DNA from: Leucaena leucocephala
Lineage: Eukaryota > Streptophyta > Magnoliopsida > Fabales > Fabaceae
Assembly (NCBI GenBank): GCA_037074615.1
Contig: CM073552.1
Span: 21,180,019-21,244,018 of the forward strand
Length of the DNA stretch: 64,000 bases
Reading direction: 5' to 3'
Numbering within the stretch: position 1 is the stretch's first letter; every line of letters begins with the position of its first letter. Under the pieces are notes generated by a model. That model did no database searches. It worked only from the letters and a program-made list of their open reading frames with translations, and was not told where the DNA came from. Shown one piece after another: positions 1 to 10,041 of the stretch. The position numbers and the translations under genes are program-made.

Positions 1-53
1 ATCTTTGTTCAAACTGGCTGTGCATTGTGCTGATACTGTTCTAAATTTGGCAG

Positions 54-1042
54 GACGTGCAAAAATGGCTGATCATAGTTCGGGTGTGGCACGGGAGTGG
101 TTAAATAGAATCAAACATGAAGTGTCAATCAACGGTGGCCTCATACACAGCGACGACAAACTGACTGTTGACACCATTGTCTCCAGAATGTTCAATTATG
201 CTCTACCGCGGGTACGTATCAAGGACTGTTGCTAGATTGCTAATAGCAATACCTGATAACGTACAAGTTTTTTGGCATACACAGCTGTTGCAGAAAGGGC
301 ATTTGACATTCAAGAAGATTGCTGAGGCCTTCCTAGGTCTAGGTATTATACTTAATTTCAGTTTATTCTAATTAAATCCTTTGATCTCATTCATCTTCCC
401 TCAAATCCGCAGGGAATGAGGCAATGGTGGTGAAAAATCAATTTGGCTTTGCTGTACAATCTTATTCATTTGCCATTGCGCTTGCACGGGAAAATCCAGT
501 TGGCTACCTCAGTAGGTATGATCTGTTTTTATATACACAACACAGCTATATAATCTCGACTGTTCCTATTGATTTTTTTGTTTTTTTTTTTTATAGAGGC
601 AATGCACTTGTGGCGTTAGAGAGATATGATCAAGCCATTGCAGATTTCTCTCTAGCCATATTGCTAGATCCCAAGTATATTGAAGCATACTATCAGAGGG
701 GTCTAGCCTACCTTAAACTTGAGAAATACTATGAAGCTTTCTCCGATGGTTTCATACCAAGTATGTTTTAGTTAGTTGGAAATTCATTGTTGATTTTGGG
801 TTACTTTCATTCATGTGGATGACATCTTCTCTAATTCTCATTTTCAATTACTTAGCTTTGGAACTTGATCCAACACACCAAGATGCGTTGAATAAAATCG
901 ATACACATGGTAAAGAGCTACGCATTGCAGTTGACAAGCTTTACTCAAAGGTAATTAACAGTTTTAAAGTACAATTATTACTCTACGATGCCTGAATAAT
1001 GTTTTGCTGGTGATGCAGTGTGTTGCTAATAATGATCAATAA
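54..1042 (+). CDS. SGT-like TPR co-chaperone, copy 1 (3' exons only; 5' exons lie before the window)
   Basis: Exons by comparison with copy 2 are 54-211, 294-342, 413-515, 597-760, 856-950 and 1019-1042, all with GT-AG borders and a TAA stop. The 413-760 exons encode TPR helices related to small glutamine-rich TPR proteins (SGT, plant TPR8 type), which in general bridge Hsp70/Hsp90 to clients in the cytosol. The sequence differs from copy 2 at only a few sites, for example Phe for Tyr in the first TPR and a different poly-T length before the 597 acceptor. The exons for the N-terminal dimerisation region lie upstream of the window. The reading frame is intact over everything visible. Family assignment rests on the TPR pattern plus the N-terminal exons seen in copy 2. 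Confidence 0.78.
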
Positions 1043-2101
1043 ACACAAGGACAAAGTGCAGGTTGAAGAGGAGAAGGATTATTGAGAATTGGTTTTTTCA
1101 GGCCAGGGTTTAGGGGGTTGGGAGGTTTTATGGTTTGTCATGTTTTTCACGTATGGTATGAGGCTGTTTCAATTGTTGACAGAAAAAATTGTGAAATATT
1201 TTGGTTTGATAGGAAAAATTACAGATGGCCTTCGCCATTTTGTTACATTTGTTACATGTTATATTCTTGGGCTTTACAGTTGCTTACTTTAATAGAATAG
1301 CCGTCAAAATTTCTTTTATGAATCCTTTTATTTAATTAGTAATAAAATTGTCTTCCATAAAAAAAAATTAGAACAAAAATAGAGAAAACACCAAAAGGTT
1401 TAGTTTGGTTTATATGATTCATACTCTCTTTTTAATATATGCTAAGGCCAACAAAACAACTTCCCAACTATTTGACTAATTACTGGATTGCTTCCTAATA
1501 TATTGTTTTAATAATTATCAAGTCATAACTTTTTTTTACCAAACAAAGTCAATTTTATTAATCACACAAACAAAATCAATTACGCACACTACTAGCCAAA
1601 GCCGAACACAGCCCCCGAAAGAAGCCTAAAGTACAAGCTACCACACTATTCACCAAAAGAACAATTACAACAATAGAAAGAAAACAAAAACAAGAAAACT
1701 ATAGCAACACAAAGCTAAACTCAACAAAAAGTTACAGTCATTAAACAGATACCAACAAACTTTTCAGTTTTATGCATATGATTCATACTCTCTTTTCAAT
1801 TCAAAGGCCAATGCTTTCTAATATAAGCGTAGTTATCAAGTCAACCATTATACGAATTTTGCCGATAAATACACCAAAGAATGAAGGTTAAAAAAAAATC
1901 CACCAAATGAATCGTACCATACAGTGGTAGCCCTGCGGTAATTCTTACAATTTTCCAAATTAAAGAGCTCAACTTTAAAATTCAATAAGAATTTCAAGCA
2001 CATTAAAAATAGAAAATAAAACGTTAGAAAAAGAAAGTAAATAATAATATTGTCTCTTATTTCTTCTCTCCGACCAGCAGTAATGCCTCATCATGCCAAA
2101 G
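1043..2101. other. SGT 3' UTR and convergent spacer (unit 1)
   Basis: This stretch lies between the convergent SGT-like gene and the F-box gene. The first ~300 bases look like SGT 3' UTR, with no consistent codon pattern and divergence between copies typical of untranslated sequence. At about 1,533-1,745 a T-run is followed by an A/C-rich stretch, which resembles a short reverse-oriented retroposon tail. That block is missing from unit 3, which has a deletion near 17,015. No gene is seen. Confidence 0.5.
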
Positions 2102-3379
2102 TTACGAGAAACTTGGTATGAACCAAACCGAAGAAAGCACGCTATCGGAGATCAATCTTTCACATGTATAATGATCCGTCTTTTTATCAGACTGACAATA
2201 CCTCACAATCCTAATGCCCTTCCGTGGGATTACTCCTTCGCGTTCTGGATCAAGGCATGTGAGATAGATACAATTGTCTTTAATTAAATCTTGAGGGCCA
2301 TGAAGATCACCAATGTTTGACACCACTAAACTCTTGTGTCTGCTAACAAATAACATACGATTCCTTAAGCTATTACCCTCAATCCACTTATCTTCACTAC
2401 TGCTCAACTTGTAAACCCAACTTCCTAACAACTCTGGTACGTAAATCTCCTCTTCTATCTTTTTTTTCCTTTTCGATTTGATCTTCTCTTTATTATTCTC
2501 CCACAAGATTGACTCGTAACGCAAATAAATAAGTAATAAATCTCCAGATGAAGCATCATCATCAATTGCTAAAAACCTAGAAAAGTGAGCAAGCCTGCAT
2601 ATTGGAGATACTCCGTCTAAAGGATGCTTAACTGCTAATAGTCTAAGTTTTAGAGGTTTATTTTGCAGATCACAAACCGCTATAACATTTGTCATTGTGT
2701 AGATCAAAGCGTATAGCTTCCCATTTAGAATCTCCACATCTGCGAAGAAGATACTTTTATCTTCATGATCAATCACGGTCCATGACTCACCCGAAACCCC
2801 ACTAATCGCGAGCTTAGAGGTCGAACAAAAGACACACACCACAACACAGTTTGGATCACTAGGTTTTGTCGATGCCATAAGTTTTTGGATCCTAAAAGGT
2901 ACACATTTTAACCTTGATGGCACAAAAACACTAGCTTTTGTTAAGGGGTTGAAGAAGAAGACTGTTCGAAAACCGGTACAAGTTCGATCAGTCATGATCA
3001 ACCAGCCTTTAATTGAGCCATAGCAATCAAAATTGGAATATCCAGTAGTGAAATCAAAGGCACGTTTTGTGGAGAGGTTGAAGAATGAGAAGTAATTGGA
3101 GGGTTGTGTTTCAAGAAAAACAAGGGGTAGTTCAGGTAATAATGGTGGACAGGACTTGTTATTAGCAGTGGATCTAGGGACAAAGGATCGCCAAGTTGAG
3201 CACACAGCTAGGGTTCGAAGGTAATCGGTGAGACATAAGCGTTGTAGAATCAAACCAAACACATCGTCTCCAATTTCTTCTGACCACTTGGTGCTGCAAT
3301 AATAACTCGCCTCTTCTTTTCTGTTGCTGGCTTGCTGCTGCTTCATTCTTCTTCTTCTTCTTATTCTTCGAATTTTCAT
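2102..3379 (-). CDS. F-box / DUF295 (KIB-type) protein, copy 1
   Basis: This 425-residue single-exon protein has a basic Arg-rich start (residues 1-12), an F-box at about residues 32-72 (WSEEIGDDVFGLILQRL...), and a DUF295/KIB-type beta-propeller-like region to the C-terminus, with the WLIMTDR, FFFNPLTKA and NCIYLTCLD segments expected of that family. F-box proteins of this type are substrate receptors of SCF (SKP1-cullin-F-box) ubiquitin ligases; the substrate here is unknown. A Lys/Glu-rich insert (about 295-310) interrupts the C-terminal domain. The ATG at 3,379 is the first in frame. A possible 5' UTR intron donor (GTGAGT) lies at 3,521-3,527. Copy 2 is the same length with scattered substitutions, so both look maintained; copy 3 is broken. 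Confidence 0.85.
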   Translation of the reverse strand: MKIRRIRRRRRMKQQQASNRKEEASYYCSTKWSEEIGDDVFGLILQRLCLTDYLRTLAVCSTWRSFVPRSTANNKSCPPLLPELPLVFLETQPSNYFSFFNLSTKRAFDFTTGYSNFDCYGSIKGWLIMTDRTCTGFRTVFFFNPLTKASVFVPSRLKCVPFRIQKLMASTKPSDPNCVVVCVFCSTSKLAISGVSGESWTVIDHEDKSIFFADVEILNGKLYALIYTMTNVIAVCDLQNKPLKLRLLAVKHPLDGVSPICRLAHFSRFLAIDDDASSGDLLLIYLRYESILWENNKEKIKSKRKKKIEEEIYVPELLGSWVYKLSSSEDKWIEGNSLRNRMLFVSRHKSLVVSNIGDLHGPQDLIKDNCIYLTCLDPEREGVIPRKGIRIVRYCQSDKKTDHYTCERLISDSVLSSVWFIPSFS

Positions 3380-4658
3380 TATGCTTCAAAAAGATTGCTC
3401 ATATTAGAAACAATATAATATCTATGAAGATTCTACGGTGTATCATATATGAAAACAACAACAAAGGCATTCATATAATTTCCCAGCAACAACAGCACCG
3501 GAAAACTTAAATAGAAATACCACTCACCTTAACAACTGTGATTCGGAGACGCTCGCAATGTGAGAGACAACTGTAAAAAGCCGTCACAACTCTCCAGTTA
3601 GGAAACTCCCCGAGAGCTGTGAAGAGAATTAGGTTTTTGTTGGGGGTGCTCTACGTTCCATCAAATAGTCAAAACCCTAGTCTGAATCTAAAACTCGGCC
3701 TAAACCGTCGGGCCTGACCTAATTAATGGATCAAACTGGGGAAATTTAAAATAAATGTCCCAAATTAATTAATATATAATAAATAATAAATTAAAATTTT
3801 GAAGTTAAAAAGGAATTACCTAGTGACAAGGCGTTAAAGCAGTGTGATTGGAGAAACATTCGGCCTCCATGCCCTTTTGCCGCTCCGTTCGTTTTCTTCT
3901 TGTTTTCCTTTCCTGATTTTCTTTTCCCTCTTTCTTCTCCCTTTTCACTCTTTTTGCCTTGGTTTGTCTCCTTTTATTATTCTCTCGATCCTATTCTTTG
4001 GATTTTCATGGAGCGATTTGCAAAATCATCATTTGAGTGATTTGATCTTTTTTAGAAAAGAGATATGAAAATTTCTATGAATAATATAGATTCGTAAAAT
4101 CTTCTTTTTTATTATTGCTTTACTTAGTAAGAACCCTTTTTTTCTACATAAATTACACAAACCTCTTCCCTATTTTAAAAACTTTAAAAACATATATAAT
4201 TTTTTTTTAAAAAAATTAAAATATATGTTACATAACTTCCTTTAGTTGACGGTTAAGTTTGACTTGACTAAAATACCTCTATTTAAAAAAATAATTGTTT
4301 AAACATTTATATTTGTAAAAAAACACTTTTAAAATGTTAAAAAAAATCACACTGCTCTAATATACCGAGGGAGAAAACCACGGGACCAATTCCCAAAAAT
4401 TCCACTACATCAAAAGTCATTATATATAAAGTTAGGAGTGAACATTCAAGCAGAAAGATAAATATGGCGTCTAAACTCCTAAAATTACAATCAGATTGAT
4501 GTGGGCTGTTTTGCATAGTAACGAATGAATTAAGAACTCAACCTTATATGTATGGTGATTCCTCAACTTGAGTGATACAGTATTACTCCTTTCAATTCTT
4601 CTTTGCCAATGTACGAACCCGGAGACGTACAGATAAGGTTTATGTATGCAATGAAGAG
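3380..4658. other. F-box 5' leader and AT-rich spacer (unit 1)
   Basis: The first ~280 bases on the minus strand look like the F-box gene leader: a GTGAGT donor (3,521-3,527) follows a putative non-coding exon from 3,528 to about 3,660, and the same arrangement is kept in units 2 and 3. From 3,661 on the DNA is AT-rich. A C/T-rich block at 3,870-3,970 gives open frames but only pyrimidine-biased residues, so it is not called a gene. Confidence 0.45.
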
Positions 4659-5003
4659 TTAGATTTGATGGCAATCGATCCTTATCTTTGGGATGTGAGC
4701 AATTTTTGGCCACTCTAACCCCGTTTCTCTCTTGCATCTCTCCTTTAAAAGTGGAGCTTGAAATTGGTGTAGTGTCTGTCAATTAGTGAGGTGACATATT
4801 CCTTGAGGAAATGACTCTACATAAGCCTTATAAATCACAAAACCAGTCCGGTAAAAGCCCTGAGGTGAACACATGAAGTGAACCAGATTCTTTGGAGAGA
4901 ATGTAGGCAACGAAGGTCATGGCATATGTTATAATCCTCGTCACCATACCATGAATCCATGTAGCCAATAGTCAATTCTTCAAGGGTAGCAGATACATTT
5001 TGA
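4659..5003 (-). pseudogene. CC-NBS-LRR gene 3' relic, unit 1
   Basis: On the minus strand the segment encodes LRR-like sequence (for example LEELTIGYMDSWYGDEDY, then DLRCLHSLQRI) and ends with a C-terminus typical of plant CC-NBS-LRR proteins: LKERCKRETG followed by EWPKIAHIPKIRID, stop TAA at 4,659-4,661. The two parts are in different frames with stops between them, so it is a relic. No NB-ARC or coiled-coil sequence accompanies it in this unit. The piece is cut off on its 5' side at 5,003, exactly where CACTA-like sequence begins. Unit 3 shows the same piece still joined to the rest of the gene. Confidence 0.8.
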
Positions 5004-5300
5004 TACTACAAAAAAAATAGAGTTGTGGCGACAACTTTCTATGGCAACACTTTTTATCGTCGCTGAAATTCCTGAGTTTATGTGGTGACTGACTTTCTGA
5101 GGCTGCACTAATTGTCGTCGTAGAAGGTCAATATTTTCTGCGGTGACTCTGCTTGTCGCTAAAGAAGGTCATAGTTTATGCGGCAAAACTAAAGTCAATA
5201 ATGTCTGTGGCGACAATTTTTTGTCTCCGTAAAAGGTAGGATTCAGCGACCACAAATGTCACCGCTGAAAGTCTTCATGCAAATTTTTTTTCAATTTAAA
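5004..5300 (+). mobile_element. CACTA-like transposon end (fragment), unit 1
   Basis: The terminus reads TACTACAAAAAAAATAG, one base from the CACTACAAAAA terminal inverted repeat common to plant CACTA (En/Spm) elements. It is followed by about five copies of a degenerate ~45-base motif built from TGCGGCGAC and TTGTCGTCGTAGAAGGTC, which is how CACTA subterminal repeats look. No opposite terminus is seen before the SGT promoter, so this is an end fragment. Unit 2 carries the same fragment with an intact CACTAC terminus. Confidence 0.7.
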
Positions 5301-5883
5301 AGATTTTTAAGCAACTATCTAATATTACATAGAATAAAATTATTGATTAATGCCACTTTTAAAGAATAAATAAAAGAATTTCACATGTTATAATTGCAAC
5401 AAAAAGATATTATATAGATAATAATTTGGTGTGTGTGAAAGAAGGAAATGAAGTAGGGGTATGTATAAGAAGTTATTATAATTGTGTGTCAATGAGCGTA
5501 AGAGTTAGTATAAGTATGTGTTAGAGACAATGTGAGGAGGAGATAGAGAGAGAGGAATGTGTGTGTGTTAGAGTGTCGTGATTATAAGAGTGAGAGATAA
5601 AGAAAAATAAGGGAAAGCAAAATACATATATAAATAGTGGTGTGTGTTAGAATGTTGGGATTGTAACATACATACATCAAAAACTCTTGGACCTAAGTTC
5701 AACTTAGACATATATAGGTGCAGCAACGTCATTAAATTACTCTTTTGATGCTGAACCATTCCACTTGGAAATAGGCAAAGGCATAGAATGTGCATGTAAT
5801 CTAAAACCCATGAACTGCCATTCCTATGCTCACCAGCAAGGCAGCGTCAGCAAAAACGCGTGTTTGAGACAAGCATGTGAATT
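5301..5883. other. AT-rich spacer with a short (CATA)3 tract
   Basis: AT-rich DNA with G/T-rich runs and no gene. It contains only three CATA repeats at 5,666-5,677, at the site where unit 2 carries about 70. The ACTCT at 5,739-5,743 is the left edge of the 591-base stretch missing from unit 2. Confidence 0.6.
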
Positions 5884-6367
5884 AAAACCCTAGAAATGTG
5901 AAAATTTTGAGATCAAAGAACGAAAAACGGTTGAACAATAGGCAGGGACGAACGGCGATAATGGGGGCGCAATGCTCAAAACGCAGCGCGCGTGGCATTG
6001 GCGGGAATTCTGATCCTAAAATTTATTTTTTTAATAAAAAAATTAATTTTTATAGGGTTACTTCAACATTTACAAAAAAAATTGTATGAATGAGTCATTC
6101 AATATTATGCCATTTTAGGCGACATAAATTAAATTTTATTAATTCAAATCATGGTTATTTTAAGTAATTAATTAGAAATTATTATTCCCGTCATATGTCA
6201 TTGTTCGTATCATTTTCTTTCTGCTTCTTTTTCAATTCTATTATTCTGCTTGTTCGTATCACTTTCACTGGACTGGACCTATATGTTGATTCACTGTTAT
6301 ATCTCTCTGTCTCTGTTCTTTACCATCGCACTCTATTTTTGTTCGATCTTTCTTATTGCAGGAAGAC
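5884..6367 (+). promoter_or_regulatory. Likely promoter and 5' leader of SGT-like copy 2
   Basis: This region lies directly upstream of the copy-2 start codon. It contains a telo-box-like AAACCCTA at 5,885-5,892 and ends in a C/T-rich leader before ATG 6,368. The corresponding stretch (5,744-6,334) is absent upstream of copy 3. Promoter function is inferred from position only. Confidence 0.45.
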
Positions 6368-8977
6368 ATGGAAAATTTGAGGATTAACTCGTATATGTGT
6401 AATCGTGTTGCCCTTGCTATCATCAGCTTCTTAGCCGCTGGTTAAATCTTTGAATCTTACGTTTCTTTCTTTCTTGTTTCAAATTATTATTCGCGTTAAC
6501 TTTTTCTATTTTGCAGTTGAAGCTGCAAATAAGGGAGCGAAGGATCAGATTGCAGCTCTTGCAAGAAGGCTCAAATCTGCTTTCAAAATTACTCAAGAGA
6601 TGATTGCCGACCAGACGGTGCCTAATCTGTTGGATTTGCTGGATGATCAAGATCAACCGTCCGCTTCAAGCTGTCCACCTCCTACCACTCAAGAGAGGAT
6701 TGCTGAACAGACGGTGCCTAATCTGTTGGATTTGCTGGATGATCAAGATCAACCGTCCACTTCAAGCTGTCCACCTCCTACAAAATCAAAAGGAAACAGA
6801 GAAGGAAAAGGTCTTGTTACTTTCTCTGTGCTATCATTGCTAGATTTTTGTATGCTTCTTCTGTTTAATCATCCATGTGAAATCTGGTTTGCTGCTGGGA
6901 TTGTTTTTTCTTCTGTTGAAGAATCATGCTAATCTGTGGTTGAGTTATTCAATTTCGAAGTTTTACTTGTGTGTCTATACTGTTTTTGGACTAGTTTGAA
7001 TATAATTCGATTGCTGCACTTTCTTTCTATTTTTATTTTCTTTTTTGTACAAAAGAAGGGCAGAACTCCCAAAATCAAACGAAATTACAAGTCAGGAGGG
7101 GAATTGAGTTGAATCTAAAACAGCAGAAACCCCGATTCCATCTTTAACCAAGTCATCGGCAAGACTATTTAGTTCCCTTGGTATATGTGTAATTTGTAAT
7201 TCCCACGGATGCTCCAAAAGTTTCTGAATCTGCTTGAACAAGAAACTGCATAATTTGTTACATCAGCGAATTTCTGAATTGGCCATTCTCGTCTTCATTG
7301 CTGTTTTCTTGATTCTGTTATGATCACAAATTTTATGGGCCTAACGGGAGACATGGGCCGAAAGGTTATTAAAATGGGCTCAAGTAAATGAAATTCAACT
7401 AGGGCTTGGAGAATAGAATATAAGCAGAAGGGTAGGCAGGATAGAATTACCGAAGAATTTATGCAGAACTCTCCCTCTGGTTTTTTCTCCTCTTGTTGTC
7501 AATGTTCTCTTTTCCCCTGAAATTCCCTTCTACTGTTATGCTGTTATTGTTGCTGCTCTTTTCATATTTGTATAAGCTAGATGAGACTGATTAGATATCT
7601 TCCGTGTGAACATTAATGCAGTTTTACAGTTTTCTTAGCACTCTGACTTGATCTTTGCTATTTTGCAAGTGTTTCTTTTGTGTTACCAGGGTGTTCATTA
7701 CAGATTCCTATGCTGCTTCCCTGTTGACCTAGTCATTTTAAACTTTTGTTTGGACTTTATGTTTCGTTACTGTGAGTGCAATGTCTTGAATCATCCTTGT
7801 TGTGACTTGAATCTGATTTGCTGCTGGGATTACCTTGTCTATTTGAGTGAAAATTTAGAAATTAGGACTCAAGGTGATTAAAGGTGTGCTTCTGTTTAAC
7901 CCTTTGCTACATCATGTGAACTAGTTAAGGCTACCTATCTTTGTTCAAACTGGCTGTGCATTGTGCTGATACTGTTCTAAATTTGGCAGGACGTGCAAAA
8001 ATGGCTGATCATAGTTCGGGTGTGGCACGGGAGTGGTTAAATAGAATCAAACATGAAGTGTCAATCAACGGTGGCCTCATACACAGCGACGACAAACTGA
8101 CTGTTGACACCATTGTCTCCAGAATGTTCAATTATGCTCTACCGCGGGTACGTATCAAGGACTGTTGCTAGATTGCTAATAGCAATACCTGATAACGTAC
8201 AAGTTTTTTGGCATACACAGCTGTTGCAGAAAGGGCATTTGACATTCAAGAAGATTGCTGAGGCCTTCCTAGGTCTAGGTATTATACTTAATTTCAGTTT
8301 ATTCTAATTAAATCCTTTGATCTCATTCATCTTCCCTCAAATCCGCAGGGAATGAGGCAATGGTGGTGAAAAATCAATATGGCTTTGCTGTACAATCTTA
8401 TTCATTTGCCATTGCGCTTGCACGGGAAAATCCAGTTGGCTACCTCAGTAGGTATGATCTGTTTTTATATACACAACACAGCTATATAATCTCGACTGTT
8501 CCTATTGATTTTTTTGGTTTTTTTTTTATAGAGGCAATGCACTTGTGGCGTTAGAGAGATATGATCAAGCCATTGCAGATTTCTCTCTAGCCATATTGCT
8601 AGATCCCAAGTATATTGAAGCATACTATCAGAGGGGTCTAGCCTACCTTAAACTTGAGAAATACTATGAAGCTTTCTCCGATGGTTTCATACCAAGTATG
8701 TTTTAATTAGTTGGAAATTCATTGTTGATTTTGGGTTACTTTCATTCATGTGGATGACATCTTCTCTTATTCTCATTTTCAATTACTTAGCTTTGGAACT
8801 TGATCCAACACACCAAGATGCGTTGAATAAAATCGATACACATGGTAAAGAGCTACGCATTGCAGTTGACAAGCTTTACTCAAAGGTAATTAACAGTTTT
8901 AAAGTACAATTATTACTCTACGATGCCTGAATAATGTTTTGCTGGTGATGCAGTGTGTTGCTAATAATGATCAATAA
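6368..8977 (+). CDS. SGT-like TPR co-chaperone, copy 2 (complete, 8 exons)
   Basis: Exons: 6368-6440, 6517-6810, 7990-8147, 8230-8278 (or from 8221), 8349-8451, 8532-8695, 8791-8885, 8954-8977. All borders are GT-AG, the phases join, and the total is 960 nt, giving 319 residues. Residues ~12-45 (CNRVALAIISFL...) resemble the SGT homodimerisation domain that in animals contacts Get4/Get5-type factors. Residues ~58-121 hold a 32-residue motif (TVPNLLDLLDDQDQP...) twice. TPR units occupy about residues 190-290. The general family role is cytosolic Hsp70/Hsp90 co-chaperoning. The carboxylate-clamp positions of the TPR look mostly replaced (see findings), and the Q-rich tail of animal SGT is absent. 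The gene straddles the unit boundary at 7,937, so its first two exons come from the neighbouring repeat. Confidence 0.82.
7060..7260 (-). mobile_element. LINE-type RNase H fragment in SGT intron 2 (unit 1)
   Basis: The minus strand encodes remnants of the C-terminal RNase H-like domain found in plant LINE-derived ORFs, around HIPRELNSLADDLVKDG. This copy lacks about 50 bases kept at 14,820-14,870 in the next unit, which breaks its frame. It lies inside the 1.2-kb second intron of the SGT-like gene, so it is a spliced-out passenger. Confidence 0.6.
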
Positions 8978-10041
8978 ACACAAGGACAAAGTGCAGGTTG
9001 AAGAGGAGAAGGATTATTGAGAATTGGTTTTTTCAGGCCAGGGTTTAGGGGGTTGGGAGGTTTTATGGTTTGTCATGTTTTTCACGTATGGTATGAGGCT
9101 GTTTCAATTGTTGACAGAAAAAATTGTGAAATATTTTGGTTTGATAGGAAAAATTACAGATGGCCTTCGCCATTTTGTTACATTTGTTACATGTTATATT
9201 CTTGGGCTTTACAGTTGCTTACTTTAATAGAATAGCCGTCAAAATTTCTTTTATGAATCCTTTTATTTAATTAGTAATAAAATTGTCTTCCATAAAAAAA
9301 AAAATATTAGAAAAAAGAGAGAGAAAACACCAAAAGGTTTAGTTTGGTTTATATGATTCATACTCTCTTTTTAATATATGCTAAGGCCAACAAAACAACT
9401 TCCCAACTATTTGACTAATTACTGGATTGCTTCCTAATATATTGTTTTAATAATTATCAAGTCATAACTTTTTTTTACCAAACAAAGTCAATTTTATTAA
9501 TCACACAAACAAAATCAATTACGCACACTACTAGCCAAAGCCGAACACAGCCCCCGAAAGAAGCCTAAAGTACAAGCTACCACACTATTCACCAAAAGAA
9601 CAATTACAACAATAGAAAGAAAACAAAAACAAGAAAACTATAGCAACACAAAGCTAAACTCAACAAAAAGTAACAGTCATTAAACAGATACCAACAAACG
9701 TTTTAGTTTTATGCATTATGATTCATACTCTCTTTTCAATTCAAAGGCCAATGCTTTCTAATATAAGCGTAGTTATCAAGTCATCCATTATACAAAATTT
9801 GGCCATAAATACACCAAAGAATGAAGGTTAAAAAAAATCCACCAAATGAATCATACCATACAGTGGTAGCCCTGCGGTAATTCTTACAATTTTCCAAATT
9901 AAAGAGCTCAACTTTAAAATTCAATAAGAATTTCAAGCATATTAAAAATAGAAAATAAAACGTTAGAAAAAGAAAGTAAATAAATAATATTGTCTCTTAT
10001 TTCTTCTCTCCGACCAGCAGTAATGCCTCATCATGTCAAAG
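8978..10041. other. SGT 3' UTR and convergent spacer (unit 2)
   Basis: The counterpart of 1,043-2,101. It is almost identical to unit 1 up to about 9,680 and then visibly more diverged. No gene is seen. Confidence 0.5.

Noticed and set aside
3844..4068. Leu/Phe/Ser-rich frame, repeated at 11,733 and 20,598
   Set aside because: Pyrimidine-rich spacer; differences between copies do not follow codon positions and there is no recognised domain.
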